Positions 9,127 to 17,780 of a stretch of DNA of 53,880 nucleotides are shown here, piece after piece. Source of the stretch: Caballeronia turbans (GTDB lineage Bacteria; Pseudomonadota; Gammaproteobacteria; Burkholderiales; Burkholderiaceae); the NCBI GenBank assembly GCA_001544655.2, contig FCOD02000036.1:1-53880 (forward strand), given 5' to 3'. Positions within the stretch are counted from its first letter, which is position 1. The number at the start of each line of letters is the position of its first letter. The notes beneath the pieces were generated by a model. That model did no database searches and was not told the origin of the DNA. It saw nothing but the letters and a program-made list of their open reading frames with translations. The translations under genes were made by a program, and so were the position numbers.

Positions 9127-9891
9127 TTAGACAGAAGGAATGCACGCCGTCTGACCGCCATCGACCGAGACAATGGCGCCCGTCATAAAACTGGCGTCAT
9201 CGGTCAACAGAAAGGCGGCGACCGCTGCAATTTCCTCGGGCTGACCTTCGCGACCTATCGCGTGAGCGGCCCGGATACGCTTGGCCTTCTCCGGATCGTC
9301 GAACATGTAGGCCGTGAAAGGCGTGCGTATCATGCCAGGCGCGATGGCGTTTACTCGAATTCCATAAGGCCCAAGCTCTGCGCCCATCGTGCGCGTAATG
9401 CCGGAGACCGCGAACTTTGAAGCCACGTAGGGCAGCCGGTTCGGCACACCCATGATTCCCGCTCCAGACGAAATGTTCACGATGGCGCGTGACGTGTTGT
9501 CATGTTGAACCGCGCGGGCAAACGCCTGGCACATGAGGAAAGTGCCGTCGAGGTTCACCGACATCACGTTCTTCCAGTTCTCAGACTCGCAATCCAGCAC
9601 GTTGCCCACACCCTTGATGCCAGCGCAATTGATCAGACCGTGCAAGTTCCCGAGCTTTTGTTGCGCCCCAGCGATGAACTGCCGCACCTGTTCTGCATCC
9701 GACACGTCGAGCTTTGCGGCGAAGATGCGAGCGTCGTCGTGCAACTCGGTGACGAGCTTGTCGATTCCGACCTGATCCTGATCCGCCAGCGCCACCGACG
9801 CGCCCTCTTCCCACAACCGGCGCACGCACGCCGCTCCAATACCGCTGGCAGCGCCCGTCACGACCACCGCCTTTCCTTCGAATCGCTTCAT
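9127..9891 (-). CDS. SDR-family oxidoreductase
   Basis: A 254-residue classical short-chain dehydrogenase: TGAASGIGAACVRRL cofactor motif at the N-terminus, NCAG near residue 90, catalytic Ser in NISSGAG, YVASK Tyr/Lys pair near residue 155, and GMIRTPF. Asp in ADQDQ after beta-2 favours NAD(H). Its start follows the MmgE/PrpD stop by 36 bases on the same strand, with GGGAG upstream, so the two form an operon. It probably oxidises a hydroxyl of the same substrate family; the substrate is unknown. Confidence 0.9.
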   Translation of the reverse strand: MKRFEGKAVVVTGAASGIGAACVRRLWEEGASVALADQDQVGIDKLVTELHDDARIFAAKLDVSDAEQVRQFIAGAQQKLGNLHGLINCAGIKGVGNVLDCESENWKNVMSVNLDGTFLMCQAFARAVQHDNTSRAIVNISSGAGIMGVPNRLPYVASKFAVSGITRTMGAELGPYGIRVNAIAPGMIRTPFTAYMFDDPEKAKRIRAAHAIGREGQPEEIAAVAAFLLTDDASFMTGAIVSVDGGQTACIPSV

Positions 9892-9927
9892 GCTGCTGTG
9901 TCTCCCTGTTGATGTATGAGCCTGCGA

Positions 9928-11352
9928 TTAGACGACTGCGTTGAACAACAGCGTCGAATCCTCTAGCGACTCGAGGTTGCGCACGAGGTTGATCGCTTGC
10001 TCGATTCGCTCTGTCGCAAGCGGCCTCGCCACAACCGAAGCGCAATCGCGAAATTTAGTGGCGAGCGCGTCCCATGACATGGGTGCTTCAGGGCTTCCCG
10101 GCACGTTGTCGCCGACCCGTACCAAGCGACGCCCATCGCGGGTCACGATTTCCATGCGACCGTCCGGAATTTTTACCTTCCAGTCGAGGCTGCTGTCTTC
10201 TACCGGAACGACCTTCTGAGAGATTGCAAGCACCTCCGAATCGCGCAACGCTGCTGCGCTGAAATCAGCGATACGGATTTGTCCGCGCGCCGCTGCAAGC
10301 GCGACGCAGAATGGAAGGCTGAACTTCGCGTCCACGAGGGTCGCGGGCGCGCGTCGCTGCTCCAGCGGATAACACATGCGTTGATGGAAATCTCCGACGA
10401 AGACCTTGATCTGCTCGATATCGCTCGCCTTCAGTTGATGCTCTTTCATCAAATCGATGGTGGCGTGAATGTATGTGTGCACGTTCCCGACGGCCGGCCA
10501 CGCTTTGTACAACATCGAGGCCCCGAGATACGCCTTGCCCAGACCGTCGACCATCTTTTCCCGGTCGTACTTTCCGCCGAAGTAGACGTTGAAGATGCCT
10601 GCCTTTCCCTCGAACAGTTCCGCGATTCCCGTAATGCCCTTCTGTGCGAGCAGCACCGACATCACCGCCCCCTGTGCCGTGAACCCGGCGTACATTCCGC
10701 GCAGATCGCTGCCGATGCCAAAGATGACCTGCATCGTCCCGCTCGACTGCATGCTCGCAATGCCGAGCGTATGCGCAATCTGCTCGCGACTCAGCCCCTG
10801 GACATAGGCCGCCGCCGAAGCAGCCGAGAATGCGCCGACGACAGACGAGAGATTCCAGTCCTGTCGCCATTGAACGTTGCAGCGCAGACGCACGAACAGG
10901 TCTTGTCCCAGCGCAACGCTTGTGATGAGATCTCGCCCGGAGACCCGTCCTTTGCGCTCGGCGAGTGCAAGCACAGCCGGAACGACGGAGCTGTCGGGAT
11001 GCGCGCCCCAGGGCGTCTGATCGTCGAAATCGAGGCAGTGCGCCATGACGCCGTTAGCAAACGCGGCCGACTGCGCCGGCGCTTTACCACCGAACCCGAG
11101 AACGGAAGCTTCCGGTCGCCCGCCTGCATCCAGGATAACGTCGGCGACGCCGCGTACCGCAGGCTCCATGCCACTGCCGGCGAGCGTGACACCGATGATG
11201 TCGAGAATGGACTTCTTGGCCGCTTCGACGGCTTCTTGCGACAGGTCTTCGAACCGGGTATCTGCAACGTGGTTGGAGAAGACATGGCAAAGATCGCCGA
11301 CAGGCTGGATAGATTGCGAATCAGCGTGTTCAGAAGGGTTATGCTCGTTCAT
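9928..11352 (-). CDS. MmgE/PrpD family protein (first paralogue)
   Basis: A 474-residue MmgE/PrpD protein, the family of 2-methylcitrate dehydratase, cis-aconitate decarboxylase and iminodisuccinate epimerase, which act on polycarboxylates or related acids. The core ANGVMAHCLDFDDQTPWGAH is present near residue 90, as is KAWPAVGNVHTYIHA in the C-terminal half. I place the start at 11352 (MNEHNPS), since the longer frame to 11418 adds only non-homologous residues. It is closely similar along its length to the gene at 36865-38256. It lies divergent to the LysR gene at 11457, its likely regulator, and upstream of the SDR gene. The exact reaction cannot be told from sequence. Confidence 0.9.
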   Translation of the reverse strand: MNEHNPSEHADSQSIQPVGDLCHVFSNHVADTRFEDLSQEAVEAAKKSILDIIGVTLAGSGMEPAVRGVADVILDAGGRPEASVLGFGGKAPAQSAAFANGVMAHCLDFDDQTPWGAHPDSSVVPAVLALAERKGRVSGRDLITSVALGQDLFVRLRCNVQWRQDWNLSSVVGAFSAASAAAYVQGLSREQIAHTLGIASMQSSGTMQVIFGIGSDLRGMYAGFTAQGAVMSVLLAQKGITGIAELFEGKAGIFNVYFGGKYDREKMVDGLGKAYLGASMLYKAWPAVGNVHTYIHATIDLMKEHQLKASDIEQIKVFVGDFHQRMCYPLEQRRAPATLVDAKFSLPFCVALAAARGQIRIADFSAAALRDSEVLAISQKVVPVEDSSLDWKVKIPDGRMEIVTRDGRRLVRVGDNVPGSPEAPMSWDALATKFRDCASVVARPLATERIEQAINLVRNLESLEDSTLLFNAVV

Positions 11353-11432
11353 GTGATGGTCTCTCGGTTCCGCAAACTGGCTGAGCATCAGTCTGATAGG
11401 AGATACACCGATGAACAAGCAATGAATCGTGA

Positions 11433-11454
11433 GGTATTCTTAAGAAACAGTTAA
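11433..11454. promoter_or_regulatory. Candidate LysR operator in divergent promoter
   Basis: It contains the perfect palindrome TTCTTAAGAA (11437-11446). Read on the minus strand it gives AACTGTTTCTTAAGAA, closely matching AACTGTACTTAAGAA ahead of the second MmgE/PrpD gene (38309-38331). It lies between the divergent LysR and MmgE/PrpD genes, the classical place for LysR-type control. The T-N11-A spacing fits loosely here and exactly at the second site. Confidence 0.5.
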
Positions 11455-11456
11455 TA

Positions 11457-12395
11457 ATGCGATGCATCGCGCGGTTCATGTCCCTTCCTCGATTCACGCC
11501 ACGACAACTCTCGGCGTTCGTGACCGTAGCCGATGTCAGGAGCTTCTCCAAAGCCGGAGAGCGTCTTAATCTGTCTGCATCCGCCGTCAGTCAGCTCGTC
11601 GGCGAACTGGAGTCCTCGATTGGCTTCCGGCTTTTCGATCGCACGACTCGCAGCGTTTCCTTGTCTCCCGCTGGCCGCGAGTTTCATCGCTCGGCTCGAA
11701 GCGTGCTCGCGCATATGGATCTCGCGCAGGCAGCGGCGGACGACATTCGTAATCGTGCAGCCGGCATTGTTCGTGTGGCCGCGCCGCTTATTCTGGCGAG
11801 CACGATTCTGCCAGCAGCGGTCAAGGCTTACGCAGGGTCCCAACCCAAGGTGCTCGTGCGTATACGGGACACGTCAGTAGAGAATCTAGTCGATAGCGTC
11901 AGGAGCGCCGCAGTCGACCTAGCCGTCGGACCGGATCAGTCTGTAAGCGATAGTGTCGCGCGGCTCGATCTCTTCAAGAGCGCGTGGGTAGTGTGGTTCG
12001 CAGCCGGGCATCCGTTGGCAGAACGCGAGGAGATTTCATGGGCTGAATTGAGGCACTATCCGCTGGTCGTCGCCGGGCGAGACTATGAGCGCACCATCTT
12101 GCTCACGCACGGCGAATACGATGCGAATGATCGCATTACGCCGGTCGAGATCGTCGAGAACATTAGCACGGCTTTCGGCATGGCAGCCGAAGGACTCGGG
12201 CTTGTGATCGCGCCCGCTTACGTCGGCCTGCTCGGGCGGCGCTTCGGCCTCGTAATGCGCCAGATCGTTCAGCCTGAAGTCATGCGTCAGGTCTGCCTTT
12301 ACCACTCCTCGACTCGCGATGCGTCTCCCGCCGCCGAGGGCTTCCGTGAACATTTGATTGCGTGGCTCGCGGGAAAGGATCACCTTGGCTTGTGA
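11457..12395 (+). CDS. LysR-family transcriptional regulator
   Basis: A 312-residue LysR protein. The helix-turn-helix spans about residues 12-70 (LSAFVTVADVRSFSKAGERL then LSASAVSQLVGELE), followed by the wing FRLFDRTTRSVSLSPAGREF and an effector-binding domain. The ATG at 11457 and another 21 bases downstream (11478) are both possible. It is transcribed divergently from the MmgE/PrpD-SDR pair and followed at 39 bases by the amidohydrolase gene, which may be cotranscribed. It is the best candidate regulator for the operator at 11433-11454 and perhaps the matching one at 38309. Confidence 0.9.
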   Translation: MRCIARFMSLPRFTPRQLSAFVTVADVRSFSKAGERLNLSASAVSQLVGELESSIGFRLFDRTTRSVSLSPAGREFHRSARSVLAHMDLAQAAADDIRNRAAGIVRVAAPLILASTILPAAVKAYAGSQPKVLVRIRDTSVENLVDSVRSAAVDLAVGPDQSVSDSVARLDLFKSAWVVWFAAGHPLAEREEISWAELRHYPLVVAGRDYERTILLTHGEYDANDRITPVEIVENISTAFGMAAEGLGLVIAPAYVGLLGRRFGLVMRQIVQPEVMRQVCLYHSSTRDASPAAEGFREHLIAWLAGKDHLGL

Positions 12396-12434
12396 AAGCG
12401 TTGTCCATGTTCGTGCTACAAGGGACTATCCACA

Positions 12435-13316
12435 ATGATCGACTTCCCTATCATCGACTCGCATATCCATTTGCTCGACCGGAAGCGCTTCGGCTATTCG
12501 TGGTCGGGCGGTTCGTCGTGGGCGACCGGCGCCGCGAAGCTCGACCGCGACTGGACGGCCGACGATCTGGCGAGCGCTTCGAAGCCCCATCACGTTGAAG
12601 GTTTTGTCTTTGTCGAAGCCGATGTAGACATGCCGTTCTATCTCGATGAAGCCGAATGGATCGCCTCCGCGTCCGTCGATGACGGGCGCATCATGGGGTG
12701 CATCGCCTGCCTGCCGATGGAAAGGGGCTTGTCCATGGAGCCGGAGATGGCGCGTCTGTCGGATTTGCACGCGGTTCGCGGCATACGCCGTCTTATTCAG
12801 AACATGCCGGACTCGACGGTCATCTTGCAGCGCGACTTTCTCGAAGCCGTCAACCTATTGCCGAAGTACGATCTTTCCTTCGATATCTGCATCGACCCGC
12901 ATCAGTTCGAGCATACGATCGAGATGGTGAGCAGATGCCCATCTGTGTCGTTCGTCCTGGACCACATGGGCAAGCCCGAGGTGAAGGAGAATCGGCTCGC
13001 TCGGTGGCGCGAGGGTTTGAGGGAGCTATCGTCGCTGCCCAACGTCGCCTGCAAACTCTCCGGTTTATTAACGCAGGCCGATCATGCGACATGGAGCGAG
13101 GACCAGGTGCTGCCCCTCATTGATCACGCGATCGACCGCTTCGGCGTGGATCGGGTGCTTTTCGGCGGAGACTGGCCTGTGCTGGAACTCGCGGCAAGCT
13201 ACGGGCAATGGGTTGATATCGTCGACCGCGCCACGCAGCACCTGTCGCACGCTGACCGGCGCAAGATCTTTCGCAATAACGCGATCAAGACTTATCGTCT
13301 CGATCAACCGTCCTAA
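12435..13316 (+). CDS. Amidohydrolase family 2 protein (lactonase-like)
   Basis: A 293-residue TIM-barrel hydrolase of the group that includes L-fuconolactonase and 2-pyrone-4,6-dicarboxylate lactonase. It shows the N-terminal metal motif IDSHIHLLD, VRGIRRLIQNM near residue 115, SFVLDHMGKPEV near residue 175, and the C-terminal FGGDWPVLEL with the catalytic Asp. It likely opens a sugar or aromatic-derived lactone. It is transcribed with the LysR gene at 11457 and ends two bases from the convergent MHS permease gene. A lactonase fits a pathway in which an upstream dehydrogenase makes an aldonolactone. Confidence 0.87.
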   Translation: MIDFPIIDSHIHLLDRKRFGYSWSGGSSWATGAAKLDRDWTADDLASASKPHHVEGFVFVEADVDMPFYLDEAEWIASASVDDGRIMGCIACLPMERGLSMEPEMARLSDLHAVRGIRRLIQNMPDSTVILQRDFLEAVNLLPKYDLSFDICIDPHQFEHTIEMVSRCPSVSFVLDHMGKPEVKENRLARWREGLRELSSLPNVACKLSGLLTQADHATWSEDQVLPLIDHAIDRFGVDRVLFGGDWPVLELAASYGQWVDIVDRATQHLSHADRRKIFRNNAIKTYRLDQPS

Positions 13317-13318
13317 CC

Positions 13319-14644
13319 TTATCTCAGGTCATGTGCGACGCGCGAAGCGCCCTCGCTCGGCGTCGTACTGGCAGCGGTACGCAGACTCACGCCTCTTGTT
13401 TCCGGCACGAACTGAACCAGGATGAGACAAGCTACGGCAACCAACGTCACGTAATAAGCCGGCGCGAGCGGTGAACCGAAGGCCTGAACCAACAGTGTTC
13501 CGATAAAAGGCGTCGTTCCGCCGAAGACCGCCACTGCGGCCTGATAAGAGATCGCGTGGCCGGTGGCCCGAAAGGCAGTCGGAAAGAATTCGGGCGCGGC
13601 AACGAAGCACGCACCTCCATATAGCCCAACCCCGACTACCAGCAAAAGCTGACCGGCAAGCGCGCCCGTGACGGTCCCGCTCGCGGCAAGGTACACGCCC
13701 GGATAAGCCGCGAACGCGAGCCACGCGGCGCCGAAGGACAGAATACGCTTGCGCCCGAGCCGGTCGCTCAATACGCCGCCGAGCGGAATCATGAACGACA
13801 GGACGACGATGGCCACCGCGTTCGTGATGAGCGCCGATGTCGGGTCGAGCTTCGCCACCCGAACCAGGAACGTGTACATGAATCCCAGCAGCAAGTAGGA
13901 TCCGACGGTCTGTATCGGCTGAATCATCGCCACGTTCAGCATGCCCCTGAGGCCGCCCTCGCGAATCGCGGTGCGAAGAGGATGCTTCGAACCCGATCGG
14001 CGTGTCGCCTGTTTGTACTCGTCCGGTTCATCGAGATTGCGCCGCAGCCAGAAGCCGACGATGCCGATCAGCCCGCCCGCAAGAAACGGAACACGCCAGA
14101 CCCAATCGGCATACGCGCTTGCACCGGCGGCGAACTGAAGGCCGATCAAGAGTCCTGCCACCAACGCATTTGGCAGATGCGAGAAGATCAAGGTCAGGCC
14201 GATCCAGCCGCCTCTGCGGTCGTCTGGCGCCGATTCGAGAATGAAGCTGGTCGTGCCCGTCGTCTCACCACCGAGCGCAAGCCCCTGAGCAATGCGGCAA
14301 AAGACCAGCAGCGCGGGCGCTGCAATGCCGATACTCGCGTACGTCGGCAAGAGCCCGATCACGGCGGTGCCGAGCGCCATCAACCAGACGGTCATCGCCA
14401 TGACCCTTACCCGCCCTACCTTGTCGGCCAAGACGCCGAACAAGAGCCCGCCGAGCGGCCGCGCGAAGAACGCAACGGCGTAGACGGCGAACGTACTGAG
14501 TAACGCTGCGGTGCGATCGCTGCCGGGAAAGAAATGAGCCGACAGAATAGGAACGGAGAATCCGAACACCGCGAAGTCATAGATCTCGCCGAAGTTGCCG
14601 ATTGAACCGGCCGAGAGGGTCCGGATCGAGCTTTGCTTGGTCAC
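13319..14644 (-). CDS. MFS transporter, metabolite:H+ symporter (MHS) type
   Basis: A permease of about 441 residues with 12 predicted membrane segments. Near the N-terminus is GNFGEIYDFAVFGF, the position of the MHS motif (usually GNxxEWYDF). The first cytoplasmic loop has GVLADKVGRVRVM, and the motif around residue 125 is GGETTGTTSFILESAPDDRRG, typical of proton-coupled uptake of organic acids. I prefer the GTG at 14644 because GGAGAAGAAAG directly precedes it; ATGs at 14680 and 14659 lack a good ribosome site. It is the last gene of the long minus operon starting near 23 kb, so it gives the organism a second uptake route for a related compound. Confidence 0.88.
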   Translation of the reverse strand: MTKQSSIRTLSAGSIGNFGEIYDFAVFGFSVPILSAHFFPGSDRTAALLSTFAVYAVAFFARPLGGLLFGVLADKVGRVRVMAMTVWLMALGTAVIGLLPTYASIGIAAPALLVFCRIAQGLALGGETTGTTSFILESAPDDRRGGWIGLTLIFSHLPNALVAGLLIGLQFAAGASAYADWVWRVPFLAGGLIGIVGFWLRRNLDEPDEYKQATRRSGSKHPLRTAIREGGLRGMLNVAMIQPIQTVGSYLLLGFMYTFLVRVAKLDPTSALITNAVAIVVLSFMIPLGGVLSDRLGRKRILSFGAAWLAFAAYPGVYLAASGTVTGALAGQLLLVVGVGLYGGACFVAAPEFFPTAFRATGHAISYQAAVAVFGGTTPFIGTLLVQAFGSPLAPAYYVTLVAVACLILVQFVPETRGVSLRTAASTTPSEGASRVAHDLR

Positions 14645-14696
14645 CTTTCTTCTCCACATGCGCTCGTAACAAAAACGCACTCAACATTGGTTTCTG

Positions 14697-14945
14697 CTAG
14701 ATCATTCGGCTGAGACGGAGGATGTCGGGTAGGCCGAAATCGCGCACGTCAGGTCGGGCGATGCCGCGAGAAAGCGCGACGTTCACCGCGATCTCGTAAG
14801 CCACCGACCGTTCACGCAAGAGCGCGGTCAGCCCTTGCGAAATGATCTTCCGATCGGCAACCGTCAGCGCTTCGGAGCCGGTGCAACGATCAGTCACGAT
14901 CAGGGGCTCCTGACCCAACGTGCAATCCGCAACGTGTGCAGACAT
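14697..14945 (-). CDS. Small protein of unknown function in ABC operon
   Basis: An 82-residue frame starting three bases after the permease stop, so it is probably translated by coupling. The predicted protein is soluble and acidic to neutral, with two cysteines (DCTLGQ, DRCTG) and a helical C-terminal half (ADRKIISQGLTALLRERSVAYEIAVNVALSRG). I do not recognise a family. Its place between the permease and the MHS transporter suggests an accessory protein. It could be a chance frame, but spacing and codon use look like its neighbours. Confidence 0.5.
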   Translation of the reverse strand: MSAHVADCTLGQEPLIVTDRCTGSEALTVADRKIISQGLTALLRERSVAYEIAVNVALSRGIARPDVRDFGLPDILRLSRMI

Positions 14946-14948
14946 GGC

Positions 14949-16190
14949 TTAGCGCTTACGACGTCGCGTACCGCCGACCGTATAGATGGCCGCTGCCGTC
15001 ACGACCACCGTTCCTTCGATGACGCCCTGATAGTTCGCGCCCAAGTTCAGGATGTTGAATCCGTTCGTCAAGGTGAACAGCAGCAGCGCGCCCGCAAGCG
15101 TTTTAATGACGGAGCCTGCGCCGCCAAACAGTGACGTGCCGCCGAGAATCGCCGAAGCGATGACAGTCAGTTCCGCGCCTTGCATCGCCGTCGGATTGAC
15201 CGCCCCCAGACGGCTGCCGAACAGGATTCCGCCAAAGCCGGCCGCCGCACTACAGAGAATGAAGCCCGCCATCTTGTACCGCTTCACATTGATCCCCGAT
15301 AAACGCGCCGCTTCGGGATTGCCGCCTACTGCATAGACCCGCCGGCCCACGTTCGTCAAACTCAGAACGAACCAGACGATCAACGTAAAAATAGCCATAT
15401 ACACGACGGGCTTCGGCATCGCAAGCGACATCCCGCCGGCCGCGACGAGAGCGAGGCAGCAGACTCCGCCTGCCAGCATTCCGAGGGACGTCACCGAGAC
15501 AGTGCGCGACTCGCGGCGCGCACGGACCACGAAATAGCATCCCGCCAACAGCAGGGCCGCGCCGATGACGATGAGCGGAATGGCTATCGGCAGTCGGCCG
15601 GACTCGAAGAGTCGCATCGCCTGCAACGCGTCGGGCGTGTCCACGGATAGCGAGCGGCCATCGGTATAGATCTGGACCACCCCACGAATCGCAGTCAATG
15701 TGCCCAGCGTTACGATGAACGCGTTGATACCGAGATACTGGACGATCGCGCCATTCAACAGGCCAGCCAAGACCGAGACCAGCATCGCGATGAGCGCAGC
15801 GGGCCAGAACCCGACGGTATCCGCGAGCCCCACGACCACCGCGGCCGAAAGCGCCGCCACCGAAGCGACTGAAAGATCGAAGTTGCCCGTGATCAAAATC
15901 ACCGTCATCGCAACGGCGATGATCGCAACCAGTGACGACTGGTAGAGCACGTTGGAAATATTGGCCACGCTGAGGTAACTGGGCCTGCCGGTATAGACTG
16001 TGACCGCGGAGATCACCAGCACCAGCAAGATGAGGGCGTAGTAGACGCCCATCTCGCGCAGACCCAATAAGCGTCGCCAGTCCGTCGCCTGCGCCTGCAT
16101 CGTCGCGGTCACGCCGTCCGTTGGGCCGCCCGAAGAACCGTCGCCGCCGTGGGACGGACCGGAATGGGTTGAAGTCGTCAGATTCATCAT
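14949..16190 (-). CDS. ABC sugar transporter permease, RbsC-like
   Basis: A permease of about 413 residues of the ribose/xylose/galactose type. It has about ten transmembrane segments and the family motifs GNFDLSVASVAALSAAVV near residue 100 and the C-terminal GAELTVIASAILGGTSLFGG. The long hydrophilic N-terminal tail (about 35 residues) and an internal loop around RARRESRTVS make it longer than RbsC (about 320). A TTG at 16205 overlaps the ATPase stop, but tandem ATGs at 16190/16187 after a purine-rich GAAAGAGCGAG are more likely. It forms the channel for the two binding proteins encoded upstream. Confidence 0.9.
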   Translation of the reverse strand: MMNLTTSTHSGPSHGGDGSSGGPTDGVTATMQAQATDWRRLLGLREMGVYYALILLVLVISAVTVYTGRPSYLSVANISNVLYQSSLVAIIAVAMTVILITGNFDLSVASVAALSAAVVVGLADTVGFWPAALIAMLVSVLAGLLNGAIVQYLGINAFIVTLGTLTAIRGVVQIYTDGRSLSVDTPDALQAMRLFESGRLPIAIPLIVIGAALLLAGCYFVVRARRESRTVSVTSLGMLAGGVCCLALVAAGGMSLAMPKPVVYMAIFTLIVWFVLSLTNVGRRVYAVGGNPEAARLSGINVKRYKMAGFILCSAAAGFGGILFGSRLGAVNPTAMQGAELTVIASAILGGTSLFGGAGSVIKTLAGALLLFTLTNGFNILNLGANYQGVIEGTVVVTAAAIYTVGGTRRRKR

Positions 16191-16201
16191 TACTCGCTCT
16201 T

Positions 16202-17740
16202 TCAAGATTGCGCGGCTGCACGTGGCGCGCTCGCCGAGTTCGCACTCGTGCCGCCTGCCAGCAGAACCAGTTCGTGCTCGGACGTTTCGTGGCCCAGGCG
16301 CTCGGCGATGCAGCGTCCATCACGCATGACTAGGATTCGGCTGGCCACAGCCAGAATTTCCTCGAACTCCGACGATACGACGATCACCGCCTTTCCCGCA
16401 GCCGCCAGTTCTCGCACGAGCAACAGAATGTCGGTCTTCGCGCCGATGTCGATTCCGGCGGTCGGCTCGTCCAGCAGGAACACCTTCACATCGCTGAACA
16501 GCCACTTTGCGATGGTCACTTTTTGCGCATTCCCGCCGCTGAGCTCGGTCACGAGAATGTCCGGCGAGTTCGCCTTGATCGACAAACGCCGGATGGCCTC
16601 CGCGCCTCGCTGCTGCTCTTGCGTTCTGTCCGGCAACCAGCGCCCCCGTGATACGCCATCGAGCGCGGGAAGCGTCGTATTGCGCCAGATTTCGAAGCCG
16701 GGCACGAGGCCCTGCGCCATGCGGTCTTCCGGCACGAGCGCCAGACCCGCCTTCACCGCGGCCGCCGTCGACTGGGCGAGCGCACGGCCTTCAAGTAGCA
16801 CTTCTCCCGTGGCGTCCGGGTCCGCGCCGAAGATCGCATGGAGCAATTCGCTGCGACCCGAGCCCAAGAGCCCGGCTACGCCTACGACCTCACCCGCCTT
16901 GAGGGACAAGGAGACCGGTTCGAGCTTGTGGGGCGACGCGAGATTCTTCAGTTCCAACAGCACGGGGGCTGCCGCATCGACAGGCCGCGGCGTCGCCCGT
17001 TCGAGTGCGACGATTTGGCGGCCGACGATGGCTTCCGCAATACGCGATTCGTCGAGATCACACGTCTTCGCATCCACGACCGCCTGACCATCGCGCAGAA
17101 TCGTCACACGGTCCGTGAGCGCGATCACTTCATCGAGAAAATGCGAGACGAACACGATCGCCTTGTTTTCGACGCTGGAAAGGTGCCGCACGATGCGATA
17201 AACCACCTCGCGTTCACTCGCGGCAAGCGAAGCGGTCGGCTCGTCCATTACGATCATTTCGGCGCCCGTGCCAAGCGCCTGCAGGATCGCGACCATCTGA
17301 CGTTGCCCGATGGACAAATCGCTCACGAGACCGTCCGGGTCGAGCCAGTATCCGACGCGCGCGCACAACTCCGAGAACCGCTGCCGTATCTTCGTATTTC
17401 GTCGCCACCGGCCTTCCTCTCCCAGGAACACGTTCTCGAGCACCGAGAGCGTCGGTACCAACGGAATGTGCTGATGGATGGTCGCAATGCCCATGTCATT
17501 CGCCGCTTTCGGACTTGAATATTCAACGGCAGCGCCCTTCCAAACGATTTGTCCGCCCGTGGCCGGAAGTGAGCCGGAGAGAATCTTGATGAGCGTCGAT
17601 TTGCCAGCGCCATTCGCGCCGAGCAACCCATGCACCGTACCGCGTGACACTTCCAGATTGACTCCGCGAAGCGCGGTCAGCCCGTTCGGGAATGTCTTCG
17701 TGACGCCCTCAAGCTGCAACAGCGGGACTTCGTTTGCCAT
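16202..17740 (-). CDS. ABC sugar transporter ATPase, RbsA-like
   Basis: A 512-residue ATPase with two ABC domains in one chain, the usual RbsA size. The first has Walker A GANGAGKST, signature LSIGQRQM and Walker B MIVMDEPTASL. The second has the naturally degenerate Walker A GLLGSGRSE, signature LSGGNAQK and VFLLDEPTAGID. Such proteins power uptake of pentoses, hexoses, polyols and autoinducer-2. It lies 40 bases after the second binding-protein gene in the operon. Confidence 0.95.
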   Translation of the reverse strand: MANEVPLLQLEGVTKTFPNGLTALRGVNLEVSRGTVHGLLGANGAGKSTLIKILSGSLPATGGQIVWKGAAVEYSSPKAANDMGIATIHQHIPLVPTLSVLENVFLGEEGRWRRNTKIRQRFSELCARVGYWLDPDGLVSDLSIGQRQMVAILQALGTGAEMIVMDEPTASLAASEREVVYRIVRHLSSVENKAIVFVSHFLDEVIALTDRVTILRDGQAVVDAKTCDLDESRIAEAIVGRQIVALERATPRPVDAAAPVLLELKNLASPHKLEPVSLSLKAGEVVGVAGLLGSGRSELLHAIFGADPDATGEVLLEGRALAQSTAAAVKAGLALVPEDRMAQGLVPGFEIWRNTTLPALDGVSRGRWLPDRTQEQQRGAEAIRRLSIKANSPDILVTELSGGNAQKVTIAKWLFSDVKVFLLDEPTAGIDIGAKTDILLLVRELAAAGKAVIVVSSEFEEILAVASRILVMRDGRCIAERLGHETSEHELVLLAGGTSANSASAPRAAAQS

Positions 17741-17780
17741 TTTGTCTTTCTCCTACGACATCGGTTGTCGTCGCTCGTGC

